Source: an uncultured Acidimicrobiales bacterium
GTDB taxonomy: Bacteria > Actinomycetota > Acidimicrobiia > Acidimicrobiales > SZUA-35
NCBI GenBank assembly: GCA_937925335.1
Contig: CALEWY010000008.1
Coordinates: 126,066-190,065, forward strand
Direction: 5' to 3'
Length of the DNA: 64,000 nucleotides
Positions 18,083-26,991 of this stretch are shown in pieces; positions within the stretch are counted from its first letter, which is position 1, and each line of letters opens with the position of its first letter. The position numbers were made by a program, and so were the translations under genes. The notes below the pieces were generated by a model. That model worked only from the letters and a program-made list of their open reading frames with translations. It was not told the origin of the DNA and did no database searches.

Positions 18083-18088
18083 TAGAAT
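18083..18088 (+). promoter_or_regulatory. -10 box upstream of alaS
   Basis: TAGAAT, close to the consensus, 10 nt before the alaS ATG at 18099. The predicted 5' leader is only about 3-4 nt. Confidence 0.45.
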
Positions 18089-18098
18089 CGGCCGCACC

Positions 18099-20741
18099 AT
18101 GAACGCCCCCAGCGACAACGCTCCCCAAATGCGCGAAGGCATGAGTGCCGCCCAGCTGCGCCAGACCTTCACCGAGTTCTTCACCACTCGCGATCACCAG
18201 CTGATCGCGTCGGCGAGCTTGATCCCGCACGATCAGACGCTGCTTTTCGTGAACTCGGGCATGGTGCCCTTCAAGCCGTATTTCGTCGGCGAAGAAAAGC
18301 CCCAGCATCCGCGAGCTGTCTCGGTGCAAAAGTGCGTGCGAGCCGGTGGCAAACACAACGACCTCGACGAGGTTGGGCGTACCGCTCGCCATCTCACGTT
18401 CTTCGAGATGATGGGCAACTTCAGCTTTGGCGACTACTTCAAGGAGCAGGCGATCCCGCAGGCTTGGGAGTTCTTCACCGAGGTGCTCGGACTGGATCCC
18501 GACCGCCTCTGGGTCACCGTTCACCTGACCGACGACGAGGCTGAAGAGATCTGGGCCACGAAGGTTGGTGTGCCCCGCGAGCGCATTCAGCGCCTCGATG
18601 AGGACAACTGGTGGCGGATGGCCGACACCGGCCCAAACGGCCCCTGCTCGGAGATTTTCTGGGACAAGGGCCCTGCATATGGTCCCGACGGGGGACCGGC
18701 CAACCTCGAGGCCGACGAACGATTCGTCGAAATCTGGAACCTCGTGTTCATGCAGTTCGAAACGGATGAGAACGGCGATTCAACGCCGCTCCCGAAACCC
18801 TCGATCGACACCGGTGCCGGGCTTGAGCGGATCCTCTCGGTTCTGCAAGGCAAAGACTCGGTCTTTGAGATCGATGAGATGGCCCGCCTCGTCCAGGTCG
18901 CCAGCGATGTCACCGGCTATCAGCTCGGCGCCGACGACGAATCCGATCTAGCACTTCGCGTGCTGGCTGAACACGCTCGAACGATGACGTTCCTGGTGTC
19001 GGATGGTGTGTTCCCGTCCAACGAGGATCGTGGCTACGTGCTGCGCCGCATCATGCGTCGCGCTGTTCGTTTCGCCTATCTCCTCGGTGTCACCGACATG
19101 GTCACGCCATCGCTGGTCGACGCTGTCGTCGACATCATGGGTGCCGACTACCCGCAGCTGGTCTCGAGTCACGAACTCGTGCGCTCGGTCGTCGAGCGTG
19201 AAGAGGCTCAGTTCCGTCGCACGCTCGCCAACGGACTCAAGATCCTCGACGAGCACCTCGCCGACGTGCCCGAGGGCGGTGAGCTGCCCGGTTCGGTCGC
19301 CTTCTTGTTGCACGACACCTACGGCTTCCCCTACGAAGTCACCGCTGAAGTTGCCGCCGAGCGTTCGTTCACGGTTGACCGCGCCGGCTTTGACTCCGAC
19401 ATGGCTGAGCAGCGCGAACGGGCCAAAGCGGCTCGTAAGGGAGCGGTCCAAGCCGCCGACTTCGAACAGGTGCAAGCACTTCTCGAGTCGAGCGGGATGA
19501 CCGAATTCGTCGGACGTGACGATCTCGTGGATGTTTCGGCGACCGTGCAGCTCGTCACGGGTCTCGGCACCGAGACCGTCTCCATCTTCTTGGATCGCAG
19601 TCCGTTCTACGCCGAGTCAGGCGGCCAGATCGGCGATACCGGTGAGATCGTGATGACGTCGCCAGATGGTGACGTCACCGCTCGGGCCGAGGTGCTCGAC
19701 ACCGTCTACGCCGTCCCCGGTGTCAATCGACACGTGGTCCACATCACCGATGGTGAGTTCATCGTCGGGTCGACCGTGAGCGCCTCCATCGACGTTGAGC
19801 GCCGAGACGCCATTCGCCGCAATCACACCGGCACACACATCCTCCACTGGGCTTTGCGTGAAGTGCTCGGCGATCACGTGCAGCAGCAGGGTTCACTCGT
19901 GGCTCCCGATCGTCTTCGGTTCGACTTCAGCCACTTCGAGCCGGTCACGGCCGAGCAGGTGGCCGCCATCGAAGACATGGCCAACGCTGCGATCCTCGCC
20001 AACCCGGCCTGTGATCACGAAGAGATGACCAAGGCTCAAGCCGAAGAGAAGGGCGCCATCGCCTTCTTTGGTGACAAATACGGCGACCTCGTGCGTGTGC
20101 TCGAAGCCGGGCCATCGCTCGAGTTCTGCGGCGGCACGCACGTGAGTGCGCTCGGCGATATCGGCCTGGTGAAGATCGTGACCGAGGGGTCGATCGGCTC
20201 GAACATTCGACGAGTCGAGGCCGTGAGCGGCACCGGCGCGATCGACCTTCTTCGAGCCGAGCAGGCAACGGTCGACCGGGCCGCCGAGGCGCTTAACGCG
20301 CCTCGCGGTGAGGTGGCCGAAGCGATCGACAAGCGTCTGTCCGAGATCAAGTCGCTCAAAGACGAACTGAAGGGTCTGCGTCGACAGCTCGCCAGCGGTC
20401 AGGCAACCGAACTCGCGGCAACGGCGGTCGATGGCATCGTCGTCGCCCGTGTCGACGACCTCACCCGTGACGACCTGAAGGATCTGGCGCTCGCTCTTCG
20501 CGACCGCTCAGAGATTCGCGCCGTCATCCTCGGCGGCTCCGCCGATGGGGGAGGCGCGGCCCTCGTGGCTGCGGTCGCTCCCGATAGTGGTCTCGATGCT
20601 GGGGAACTCATCGCCGATGGTTTCGGCCCGATCAAGGGCGGCGGCCGCAAGGCTGGCGACCTCACCATGGCTGGCGGCAAGGAGCCGGCCGGTGTTGACG
20701 AGGCGTTGTCGTTGGCTCGCACGGCGGCGGGCATTTCTTGA
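18099..20741 (+). CDS. alaS: Alanine-tRNA ligase
   Basis: AlaS charges tRNA-Ala and edits mischarged Ser and Gly. The 880-residue protein contains the class II core (FFTTRDHQLIASASL, LFVNSGMVPFKPYF), NHTGTHILHWALREVLG with the editing-site HxxxH, the second half of the editing metal site (EFCGGTHVSALGDIG), and the C-terminal DHHA1 domain ending in GGRKAGDLTMAGG. Full length and intact. The following ruvX gene overlaps the stop. Confidence 0.97.
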   Translation: MNAPSDNAPQMREGMSAAQLRQTFTEFFTTRDHQLIASASLIPHDQTLLFVNSGMVPFKPYFVGEEKPQHPRAVSVQKCVRAGGKHNDLDEVGRTARHLTFFEMMGNFSFGDYFKEQAIPQAWEFFTEVLGLDPDRLWVTVHLTDDEAEEIWATKVGVPRERIQRLDEDNWWRMADTGPNGPCSEIFWDKGPAYGPDGGPANLEADERFVEIWNLVFMQFETDENGDSTPLPKPSIDTGAGLERILSVLQGKDSVFEIDEMARLVQVASDVTGYQLGADDESDLALRVLAEHARTMTFLVSDGVFPSNEDRGYVLRRIMRRAVRFAYLLGVTDMVTPSLVDAVVDIMGADYPQLVSSHELVRSVVEREEAQFRRTLANGLKILDEHLADVPEGGELPGSVAFLLHDTYGFPYEVTAEVAAERSFTVDRAGFDSDMAEQRERAKAARKGAVQAADFEQVQALLESSGMTEFVGRDDLVDVSATVQLVTGLGTETVSIFLDRSPFYAESGGQIGDTGEIVMTSPDGDVTARAEVLDTVYAVPGVNRHVVHITDGEFIVGSTVSASIDVERRDAIRRNHTGTHILHWALREVLGDHVQQQGSLVAPDRLRFDFSHFEPVTAEQVAAIEDMANAAILANPACDHEEMTKAQAEEKGAIAFFGDKYGDLVRVLEAGPSLEFCGGTHVSALGDIGLVKIVTEGSIGSNIRRVEAVSGTGAIDLLRAEQATVDRAAEALNAPRGEVAEAIDKRLSEIKSLKDELKGLRRQLASGQATELAATAVDGIVVARVDDLTRDDLKDLALALRDRSEIRAVILGGSADGGGAALVAAVAPDSGLDAGELIADGFGPIKGGGRKAGDLTMAGGKEPAGVDEALSLARTAAGIS

Positions 20742-21220
20742 CCAGCCTGCGCTCGGTTGGCGTCGACTTCGGGTCACGTCGGATCGGGATAGCGATCTGT
20801 GATTCTGGCGGGATGGTCGCCACGCCACACGAGACGATCAAGCGGGTTGGCGACGAGAAGGTCGAGCACGCTCGCATCTTGGAGATTGCGGCTGACATCC
20901 AAGCGACCGCCATCGTGGTTGGTCTTCCCATCGATATGCGTGGTGAGGAGGGCCCGGCGGCTCGCAACGTGCAATCCGAGACTCGCCGGCTCGCCAAAAA
21001 GACCGACCTGACCGTTCATCTGCACGATGAGCGCCTCACCACCGTGAGCGCTGACCGGTCACTGCAAGAGCAGGGAATCCGACGTTCCGAACGGCCGGAC
21101 ATGGTCGATCAGTTGGCTGCCGCAACCCTGTTGCAAACCTGGCTCGATGGCAGGGGTGAGAGTGGCGCCGAGACCGGTGTGGAGGGTGACTCCACCGGGC
21201 CGAGTGAGCCTCTACGATGA
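20738..21220 (+). CDS. ruvX: Putative Holliday junction resolvase RuvX (YqgF)
   Basis: A 160-residue RNase H-fold protein with the family signatures VGVDFGSRRIGIAI (first catalytic Asp), VVGLPIDMRG, and the C-terminal DERLTTVSADRSL and DMVDQLAAATLLQTWL. The family processes the 5' end of 16S rRNA and may resolve junctions. It begins with TTG overlapping the alaS stop (TTGA), which implies coupling. The C-terminal 20 residues are variable. Length is typical or slightly long. Confidence 0.92.
   Translation: MTSLRSVGVDFGSRRIGIAICDSGGMVATPHETIKRVGDEKVEHARILEIAADIQATAIVVGLPIDMRGEEGPAARNVQSETRRLAKKTDLTVHLHDERLTTVSADRSLQEQGIRRSERPDMVDQLAAATLLQTWLDGRGESGAETGVEGDSTGPSEPLR
21213..21218 (+). promoter_or_regulatory. 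-10 box of a leaderless mltG transcript
   Basis: TACGAT, 6 nt before GTG 21225, positioned across the ruvX stop codon. Confidence 0.45.
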
Positions 21221-21224
21221 CGGC

Positions 21225-22445
21225 GTGAATCCCTTCGATCAAGAAAACCCTCCAAAGGGCGACGACTCCCAATCGTCGAGCACTGAATCGTTGGGTAACG
21301 ATTCGGCCGAAGGTGCGGCGGAAGACAGAGCGGCAGCGTCAGACCCCGACGATCTCTATTGGTCCGATGAAGAGTTTGTCACCGTCCGTCCTGGCTGGTT
21401 CCGGATCGGACGCGGGCTCATCTTTCTCGTGCTCATCGTCTACGGCAGCCTCTTTGCCTACAACGGCGCTCGTGGTTGGTTTGACCGCCAGCTCGACCCC
21501 GAGGGTGAGCCTGGCGCCGAGCAGGTGCTCGTCGTTCCCAACGGAGCGACCACAGCGGACATCGGCCGGATCCTCGAAGACAACGCGATCATTCCGAACA
21601 GCACGTTCTTCCGCTACTACGCCCAATCCGAGGGCGAGGGCAACTTCCAGGCTGGCGAATACACCTTCCAGGAAAACTCATCAGCGGGTGAGGCCATCGA
21701 GGTACTCAACGCGGGGCCCAAGCCACAAGAGACCGTGCGCTTCACCGTGCAAGAGGGGCTCTGGGTCGACGAGATCTTGCCGCTCATCGCAAGCCAACTC
21801 GACAACGTCAACGAAGCCGAGCTCCGTCGCGTGCTGGCGGCCGGGCAGATCATCCCCCGTTACCGACCAGCAACCGAGACGAGTTGGGAAGGTGTGTTCT
21901 TCCCCGACACCTATGAAGTGAACGCCGAAGACGATGCGCTCGCCGTGTTGTTGAAGATGTCTGATCAGTTCACCGAAGTCACCGGTGAGCTTGCCTACGG
22001 CGCCGCCGACACCCAGCTTGGCTACACCGCCTACGAGGTTTTGATCGTGGCGTCGCTCATCGAGGCCGAAACTCGAGTCGACTCCGAGCGTCCTCTCGTG
22101 GCGAGTGTGATCTACAACCGCCTGCGCGAGGGCATCCCGCTCGGTATCGATGCAACGTGCGTCTATGCCAACGGTGAGCGTGGCGCTCCGCTGACCGGAC
22201 CCATTCTTGACGGGTTGCGTGAATCGGAGAGCCCGTACTCGTGTCGAGGCCGCGTTGGTTTGCCCCCAACCCCGATCAACTCGCCGGGACGTGCATCACT
22301 CGAGGCGGCAATTCGCCCCGAAGAGAGCACGTACATCTACTACGTGCTCACCGATCCGGCCGGCATTCACTCCTTCGCCGAGACCGATGAAGAGTTCCAA
22401 GAGCTCAAGCAGATCTGTATCGATCGCGGCCTGGGCTGCGGCTAG
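21225..22445 (+). CDS. mltG: Endolytic murein transglycosylase MltG
   Basis: MltG cleaves nascent glycan strands at the outer face of the membrane and helps end peptidoglycan polymerisation. The 406-residue protein has an acidic cytosolic N-terminus of about 60 residues, one membrane segment (LIFLVLIVYGSLFAYNG), a LysM-like part (QVLVVPNGATTADIGRIL) and the YceG catalytic domain with IVASLIEAETRVDSERPLVA carrying the catalytic Glu, and YNRLREGIPLGIDAT. GTG 21225 is taken from the leaderless -10 box; the longer frame from 21147 would run inside ruvX. Confidence 0.93.
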   Translation: MNPFDQENPPKGDDSQSSSTESLGNDSAEGAAEDRAAASDPDDLYWSDEEFVTVRPGWFRIGRGLIFLVLIVYGSLFAYNGARGWFDRQLDPEGEPGAEQVLVVPNGATTADIGRILEDNAIIPNSTFFRYYAQSEGEGNFQAGEYTFQENSSAGEAIEVLNAGPKPQETVRFTVQEGLWVDEILPLIASQLDNVNEAELRRVLAAGQIIPRYRPATETSWEGVFFPDTYEVNAEDDALAVLLKMSDQFTEVTGELAYGAADTQLGYTAYEVLIVASLIEAETRVDSERPLVASVIYNRLREGIPLGIDATCVYANGERGAPLTGPILDGLRESESPYSCRGRVGLPPTPINSPGRASLEAAIRPEESTYIYYVLTDPAGIHSFAETDEEFQELKQICIDRGLGCG

Positions 22446-22447
22446 GC

Positions 22448-23293
22448 GTGCCACTGACCGGGGCAACCCGTCTCGCTGCGGTGATCGGTGATCCGGTTCG
22501 CCACTCGCTCTCACCCCGAATTCACAATGCAGCGTTCGCTGCGCTCGATCTTGATTGGGCCTACGTGGCGCTGCCCGTGAGTGCCGGTGGTGGTGCTGAT
22601 GCGCTGGCTGCCATGCGTACCTTCGGCATCGAGGGCCTGTCGGTGACGATGCCGTTGAAAGACGAAATCGCGGCCGCCGTCGACCGTCGGTCGCCCGCGG
22701 TCGACAAGCTCGGAGCATGCAACTGTGTTGCCCGCGATGGTGAGGCCCTCGTTGGCCACAACACCGATGGCGACGGATTTGTTCGGGCGTTGTGCGAAGA
22801 GGCCTTCTCGTCAGCAACACCGACTGATCTTGTCGGGGCATCGATCGCCGTGATCGGCGCCGGTGGGGCGGCGAGGGCGATCATCGATGCTCTCAGCCGA
22901 GCAGGCGCCGGATCGATCGATGTGATCAATCGCACGCTCGACAAGGCGGAGCATGCAGCCTCGCTGGCCGCCAATGGCAGGGCTGTTCCGATCGAATCTC
23001 AGGCCGATGCGTTCGCCGCCGCAGACATCATCGTCAATGCCACCTCGATCGGTATGGCCGGTGATGATGGCCTGCCGCTGCCGGTTGACGTGCTCTCGAA
23101 TCAGATCGTGGCCGACATCGTGTATCAGCCGCTCGAGACGCCGCTCTTACGCGCCGCTCGTTCCCGTGGACTTCTCGCCGTCGGCGGTGTGGGAATGCTG
23201 GTCCACCAGGCTGCGATCGCATTTGAGCTCTGGACGGGTGAACAAGCGCCAGTCGACGTGATGCGTGAAGCAGTCGCAGCCAACCTGCCTTAA
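22448..23293 (+). CDS. aroE: Shikimate dehydrogenase
   Basis: AroE reduces 3-dehydroshikimate with NADPH in aromatic amino acid synthesis. The 281-residue protein has the substrate site IGDPVRHSLSPRIHNAAF, the catalytic Lys in SVTMPLKDEI, the NADP loop VIGAGGAARAIIDAL, and ADIVYQPLETPLL near the C-terminus, with the closing GMLVHQAAIAFELW helix. Start is GTG 2 nt after the mltG stop. aroB and aroQ lie 2 kb downstream; aroK and aroC are not in the window. Confidence 0.95.
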   Translation: MPLTGATRLAAVIGDPVRHSLSPRIHNAAFAALDLDWAYVALPVSAGGGADALAAMRTFGIEGLSVTMPLKDEIAAAVDRRSPAVDKLGACNCVARDGEALVGHNTDGDGFVRALCEEAFSSATPTDLVGASIAVIGAGGAARAIIDALSRAGAGSIDVINRTLDKAEHAASLAANGRAVPIESQADAFAAADIIVNATSIGMAGDDGLPLPVDVLSNQIVADIVYQPLETPLLRAARSRGLLAVGGVGMLVHQAAIAFELWTGEQAPVDVMREAVAANLP

Positions 23294-23364
23294 ATCCGTG
23301 ATTGATCTGCCGATGGGAGGCGCAGAACGCGGAAGGAATATCCGCATCACGCGAAGGAATCGTC

Positions 23365-24630
23365 ATGTTGCAGGGGTCACTCGAAAACTTCACCATTCCC
23401 GAGATTCTCGGGCTGCTGGCCAACACCACCAAGACCGGTCGGTTGAAGGTCAGCGGTGACCGAGGCACCGGCTCTGTCTGGTGTCGCGATGGCCTGCTCG
23501 AGCTTGCCGAGGCATCGAAGCTCGGTGACGACGCCGGCATTGATGACGTCATGCTCGAACTGCTTCGGTATGGCTCTGGCAACTTCTCCTTCCAGGTCGA
23601 CGAAGCCGTGCCCGCCGGTGCTGAGGTCGATTCAGCAGAGGTCGATGCCGTCCTCGCTGGTGCGACAGCCCGCCTCGAAGAGTGGCACGAGATTGAAGCG
23701 GTCGTGCCGAGCCTCGAGCACGCCTTGACGCCAGTGGCCGAGCTTTCCGGAGCCGAGGTCACGATCAAGGCCGACGAGTGGGAGTTCTTGGTTGCCGTTG
23801 GTGACTCACGCACCGTTGGTGAAGTCGCTGGCCGTCTTGGCCTTGGTGAGATCGACGTCAGCCGCCGAGCCAAAGGCCTGATCGAACGTTCACTGGTGGA
23901 CATCGGCTCGAACCCTGGTCGCCGCTCGGTTGATCAGGCTCCAGCCGATGTTGCGCCGGTTCTTGAGACCGCTCCAGTCGTTGAGCCCAGCCCGAATCCT
24001 GAGCCCGCTGCTGCTCCCGTCGGAGCAGAGACCGTCGAACCAGCCCCTTTTGAGGCTGCCCCGCTTGGAACAGAGTCGTTCGAAGCAGAGTCGTTTGAGG
24101 CCGCGCCGTTCGAAGCTGAGACGTTTGAAGCCGACTCGGTCGATGCGGACCCGTTCGCCTCACCGGCACCAGCTCCTTCCAACGCTGGTTCTGAGGCTGA
24201 CGATGGCGGACATGCCCCGGTCATCGAGGACGTGCTTGCCTCGATCGCCGTCAACCAGTCGGTTGAGAACCGTCGGTCGAGCGATGCCAAAACATCGACA
24301 CCAGCTCCAGTCGAGAGCCGCAGCCCGTCCGCTGACGCCGCCTTCGCCATCGACTCCGGCCTGGCGCCATCGTTCGACGAACCGGCGAACATCGGTGGTT
24401 CGGCTTCCTCGGCCGCTGACGCCGGTGTTGAGTACACCGACTTCGCTCGTTCGGCGATCGGTGAGACCGGGCCCGAAACCGAGTCGACCGACACTCTCGC
24501 TTCCTCTGGCACGCCTTCACTCGCCGCTGACATGGGCGAGATCGCAAGCCTGCGCGAGACCATGCTCACCGATGATGGTGATGAAGAGGACTCCAGCGTG
24601 CTGATGCAGTTCTTGAACAACGATCGCTGA
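23365..24630 (+). CDS. DUF4388 domain protein with a repetitive tail
   Basis: A 421-residue protein. Residues 1-90 match the DUF4388 (PATAN-related) domain: MLQGSLENFTIPEILGLLAN, TKTGRLKVSG, GSVWCRDGLLELAE. This domain occurs in signalling and motility proteins. A second helical unit follows (residues about 125-185, including DSRTVGEVAGRLGLGEIDV, resembling a winged-helix), then a long disordered Pro/Ala/Glu-rich tail with imperfect FEAE/FEAA repeats at about residues 230-260, and a short conserved-looking C-terminus (GEIASLRETMLTDDGDEE). GAAGGA 7 nt before ATG 23365 supports this start. Function unknown. Confidence 0.75.
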   Translation: MLQGSLENFTIPEILGLLANTTKTGRLKVSGDRGTGSVWCRDGLLELAEASKLGDDAGIDDVMLELLRYGSGNFSFQVDEAVPAGAEVDSAEVDAVLAGATARLEEWHEIEAVVPSLEHALTPVAELSGAEVTIKADEWEFLVAVGDSRTVGEVAGRLGLGEIDVSRRAKGLIERSLVDIGSNPGRRSVDQAPADVAPVLETAPVVEPSPNPEPAAAPVGAETVEPAPFEAAPLGTESFEAESFEAAPFEAETFEADSVDADPFASPAPAPSNAGSEADDGGHAPVIEDVLASIAVNQSVENRRSSDAKTSTPAPVESRSPSADAAFAIDSGLAPSFDEPANIGGSASSAADAGVEYTDFARSAIGETGPETESTDTLASSGTPSLAADMGEIASLRETMLTDDGDEEDSSVLMQFLNNDR

Positions 24631-24640
24631 TCACGTTCAC

Positions 24641-25402
24641 ATGCTGCCACTCCTCCTCGCCTTGGTCGGTCTCGCGATCGGCCCACTTCTGGGCATCGTC
24701 CTCGACCGTGCGGTCGAACGCGAACGTCCAGAACCGCTCCATCGATGCCGCACCTGCGGAACCGGTCTTGGAATCAACTCACTGATCCCGATCCTGTCGT
24801 GGTTCATCTCGTGCCCGACCGACGCTGCTCATTCGAAGTGGCGCTACCCACTCACCGACATCGCAACCGCCGTTGCCTTTGCCGTGGCTGGTGCTCGCTT
24901 CGGGTGGACGTGGCAGCTCGGGCCGTATCTGTTGTTGTTCGCTGCCTTGGTGGTGATGTCGGTCATCGATCTCGAGACCCATCTGTTGTTGAACATCTTG
25001 ACCGGCCCTGCGCTCGGTGTCGGGCTGTTCCTCGTGCTCGTACTCAGCGGCGTCAACAACTATGACGATGGCATTTGGCCAGCGCTCATCGGCGCTGGTG
25101 TGTACGGCGCCATGATGTTCTTCTTCTACCGCCTGTACCCACCGGGTATGGGAATGGGTGATGCGAAGCTGGCGCCAACGCTTGGCTTGTTCCTCGGTTG
25201 GATGACCACGACGCCGGTCAATGCGATTCGGATCGTGCTGTTTGCCATGATCGTGTCGTTCTTCGGCCACGCCATGATCGGACTGGCGCTTCGTCTGTCC
25301 AAGCGGGTTGGCAAAGGGGCCGAGCTTCCAATGGGCCCCGCTCTCGCCGTCGGCGCGGTCGTGATGATCGTGTTGTCCGACCGGTTCTTGCTCCCAACCT
25401 GA
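24641..25402 (+). CDS. Prepilin peptidase (A24 family)
   Basis: A 253-residue multi-spanning membrane protein with both catalytic aspartates of type 4 prepilin peptidases, one in MSVIDLETHLLLN and the other in GMGMGDAKLAPTLGLFLGW (the GxGD motif). The N-terminal domain has the first CxxC of the usual zinc site (CRTCGTG), but the second pair is reduced to one Cys (FISCPTDA). The family trims and methylates type IV pilin or pseudopilin leaders. No pilin gene lies in the window. It begins 10 nt after the DUF4388 gene, suggesting co-transcription. Confidence 0.85.
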   Translation: MLPLLLALVGLAIGPLLGIVLDRAVERERPEPLHRCRTCGTGLGINSLIPILSWFISCPTDAAHSKWRYPLTDIATAVAFAVAGARFGWTWQLGPYLLLFAALVVMSVIDLETHLLLNILTGPALGVGLFLVLVLSGVNNYDDGIWPALIGAGVYGAMMFFFYRLYPPGMGMGDAKLAPTLGLFLGWMTTTPVNAIRIVLFAMIVSFFGHAMIGLALRLSKRVGKGAELPMGPALAVGAVVMIVLSDRFLLPT

Positions 25403-25425
25403 CCGCTGGCTCTGCCGGCGACCAG

Positions 25426-25431
25426 TAGCCT
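25426..25431 (+). promoter_or_regulatory. -10 box of a leaderless aroB transcript
   Basis: TAGCCT followed by 6 nt and GTG 25438, identical in sequence and spacing to the box of tgt. Confidence 0.55.
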
Positions 25432-25437
25432 CGTCCC

Positions 25438-26481
25438 GTGGCCCCTTTCCTCACCGAGATCGTCGAGCTTGCCGATGGTCGCTCCTATCCCGTGCTCGTC
25501 GGCGATGGAGCGGTCGATGCTCTCGCGTCAGTGATCCCGAGCGGCGCGAAACGTGCCGCGATCGTGACCCAAACCGAAGTCGGCCTCGACGTTCATTCCG
25601 GTATCGACCAACGAGTCTTCGCGGTCGAAAACGGTGAGAAAGCAAAGCGACTCGCCGTCGTTGAAGAGCTCGCCTCAGGTTTTGCCTCGTGGGGGATGAC
25701 CCGAAACGACGTGGTCATCTCCGTTGGTGGTGGTGTCGTAACCGACCTCGGCGGATTCGTCGCCGCGTCGTATCACCGAGGCATCCGCGTCGTGCACGTT
25801 TCGACGTCCCTTCTGGGGCAGATCGATGCCGCGATCGGCGGAAAGTGCGGAGTGAACCTCCCCGAAGGCAAGAACCTCGTCGGGGCGTTCTGGCAACCAA
25901 GCGCCGTCATCTGCGATACGGCGTCGTTGTCGACGCTGCCACCCGAAGAGTTCCGGGCGGGTATGGGCGAGCTGGCGAAGTATCACTTCCTCGGCGGAGG
26001 CCGTCTCGACGAACTCCCGCTACCCGAACGGGTGGCGGCCTGTGTTCGGATCAAGGCTGATGTGGTTGCCGCCGACGAGCGAGAGGGTGGCAAACGGGCC
26101 ATTTTGAACTACGGGCACACACTTGGGCACGCCCTCGAAGCGGTCACCGCCGAACAGGCCGGCCACTACGTGATGCGCCATGGCGAGGGTGTGGCGATCG
26201 GTTTGATCTACGCCGCTCTCGTCGCTGAAGAGCTCGGGCGAATCGATGCTGATCGTGTCGCCGAGCACCGTCGAGTCGTCGCGGGGTATGATCTTCCGGT
26301 CACGATCCCAGACGGCTGTGACAACGCCTCGTTGATCGACGCATTCAAACGAGACAAGAAGGCCACCGACGGGATGACCTTCGTGCTCGATGGACCAAAC
26401 GGTGTTGAGCCCGTCTCGATCGACGACGAAGCCATGCTTGCTCGTTGCCTTGATCGCATGCGACGTGAGGGAGAGGCCTGA
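25438..26481 (+). CDS. aroB: 3-dehydroquinate synthase
   Basis: AroB makes 3-dehydroquinate from DAHP, the second shikimate-pathway step. The 347-residue NAD- and metal-dependent enzyme shows VVISVGGGVVTDLGGFVAAS, the STSLLGQIDAAIGGKCGVNL loop, GMGELAKYHF, and the metal ligands in LNYGHTLGHALE and RHGEGVAIGL. Length normal. GTG start from the -10 box. Its stop overlaps the aroQ ATG by one base (TGATG). Confidence 0.97.
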   Translation: MAPFLTEIVELADGRSYPVLVGDGAVDALASVIPSGAKRAAIVTQTEVGLDVHSGIDQRVFAVENGEKAKRLAVVEELASGFASWGMTRNDVVISVGGGVVTDLGGFVAASYHRGIRVVHVSTSLLGQIDAAIGGKCGVNLPEGKNLVGAFWQPSAVICDTASLSTLPPEEFRAGMGELAKYHFLGGGRLDELPLPERVAACVRIKADVVAADEREGGKRAILNYGHTLGHALEAVTAEQAGHYVMRHGEGVAIGLIYAALVAEELGRIDADRVAEHRRVVAGYDLPVTIPDGCDNASLIDAFKRDKKATDGMTFVLDGPNGVEPVSIDDEAMLARCLDRMRREGEA

Positions 26482-26948
26482 TGAAGATCCTGCTTTTGTC
26501 CGGGCCGAACTTGAACCTGTTGGGCTCACGCGAGCCCGAGGTGTACGGCACGGCCACCCTCGACGACCATGTGGCCACAGCGTCGGCCGCTGCGCAGGCC
26601 CACGGTGCGGAGCTCGAACACCATCAATCCAACGCTGAGGGTGATCTTGTCGATGCGGTGCACGCTGCTCGTGGATCCGTCGATGCCATCGTGATCAACC
26701 CGGGTGCTCTCACGCACTACGGCTGGTCGCTCCACGATGCGCTCGCCGCCTTTGATGGGGTCGTCGTCGAACTGCACCTGTCCAACCCGAATGCCCGCGA
26801 GCCGTGGCGCCACGTTTCAGTCGTCGCCCCGGTTGCCACGGGTTCGGTGATGGGTTTTGGTGGCGACGGCTATCGAATCGCCATCGACGCGGCGCTTGCT
26901 GCCGTTGGTGCGGTTGCTGCCGGTAGTGCAGTGGGCCAGTCGCAGTGA
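26481..26948 (+). CDS. aroQ: Type II 3-dehydroquinate dehydratase
   Basis: AroQ converts 3-dehydroquinate to 3-dehydroshikimate, the step after AroB. The 155-residue protein carries the family elements LSGPNLNLLGSREPEVYG, the HHQSNAEGDLVDAVH loop, INPGALTHYGWSLHDAL, and VELHLSNPNAREPWRHVS with the catalytic His and the Arg lid region. Tight coupling with aroB. Confidence 0.96.
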   Translation: MKILLLSGPNLNLLGSREPEVYGTATLDDHVATASAAAQAHGAELEHHQSNAEGDLVDAVHAARGSVDAIVINPGALTHYGWSLHDALAAFDGVVVELHLSNPNAREPWRHVSVVAPVATGSVMGFGGDGYRIAIDAALAAVGAVAAGSAVGQSQ

Positions 26949-26991
26949 GAGCAGCAACGGAACCGGCCAGCTCGTGAGTGAGCTCCCTCCT

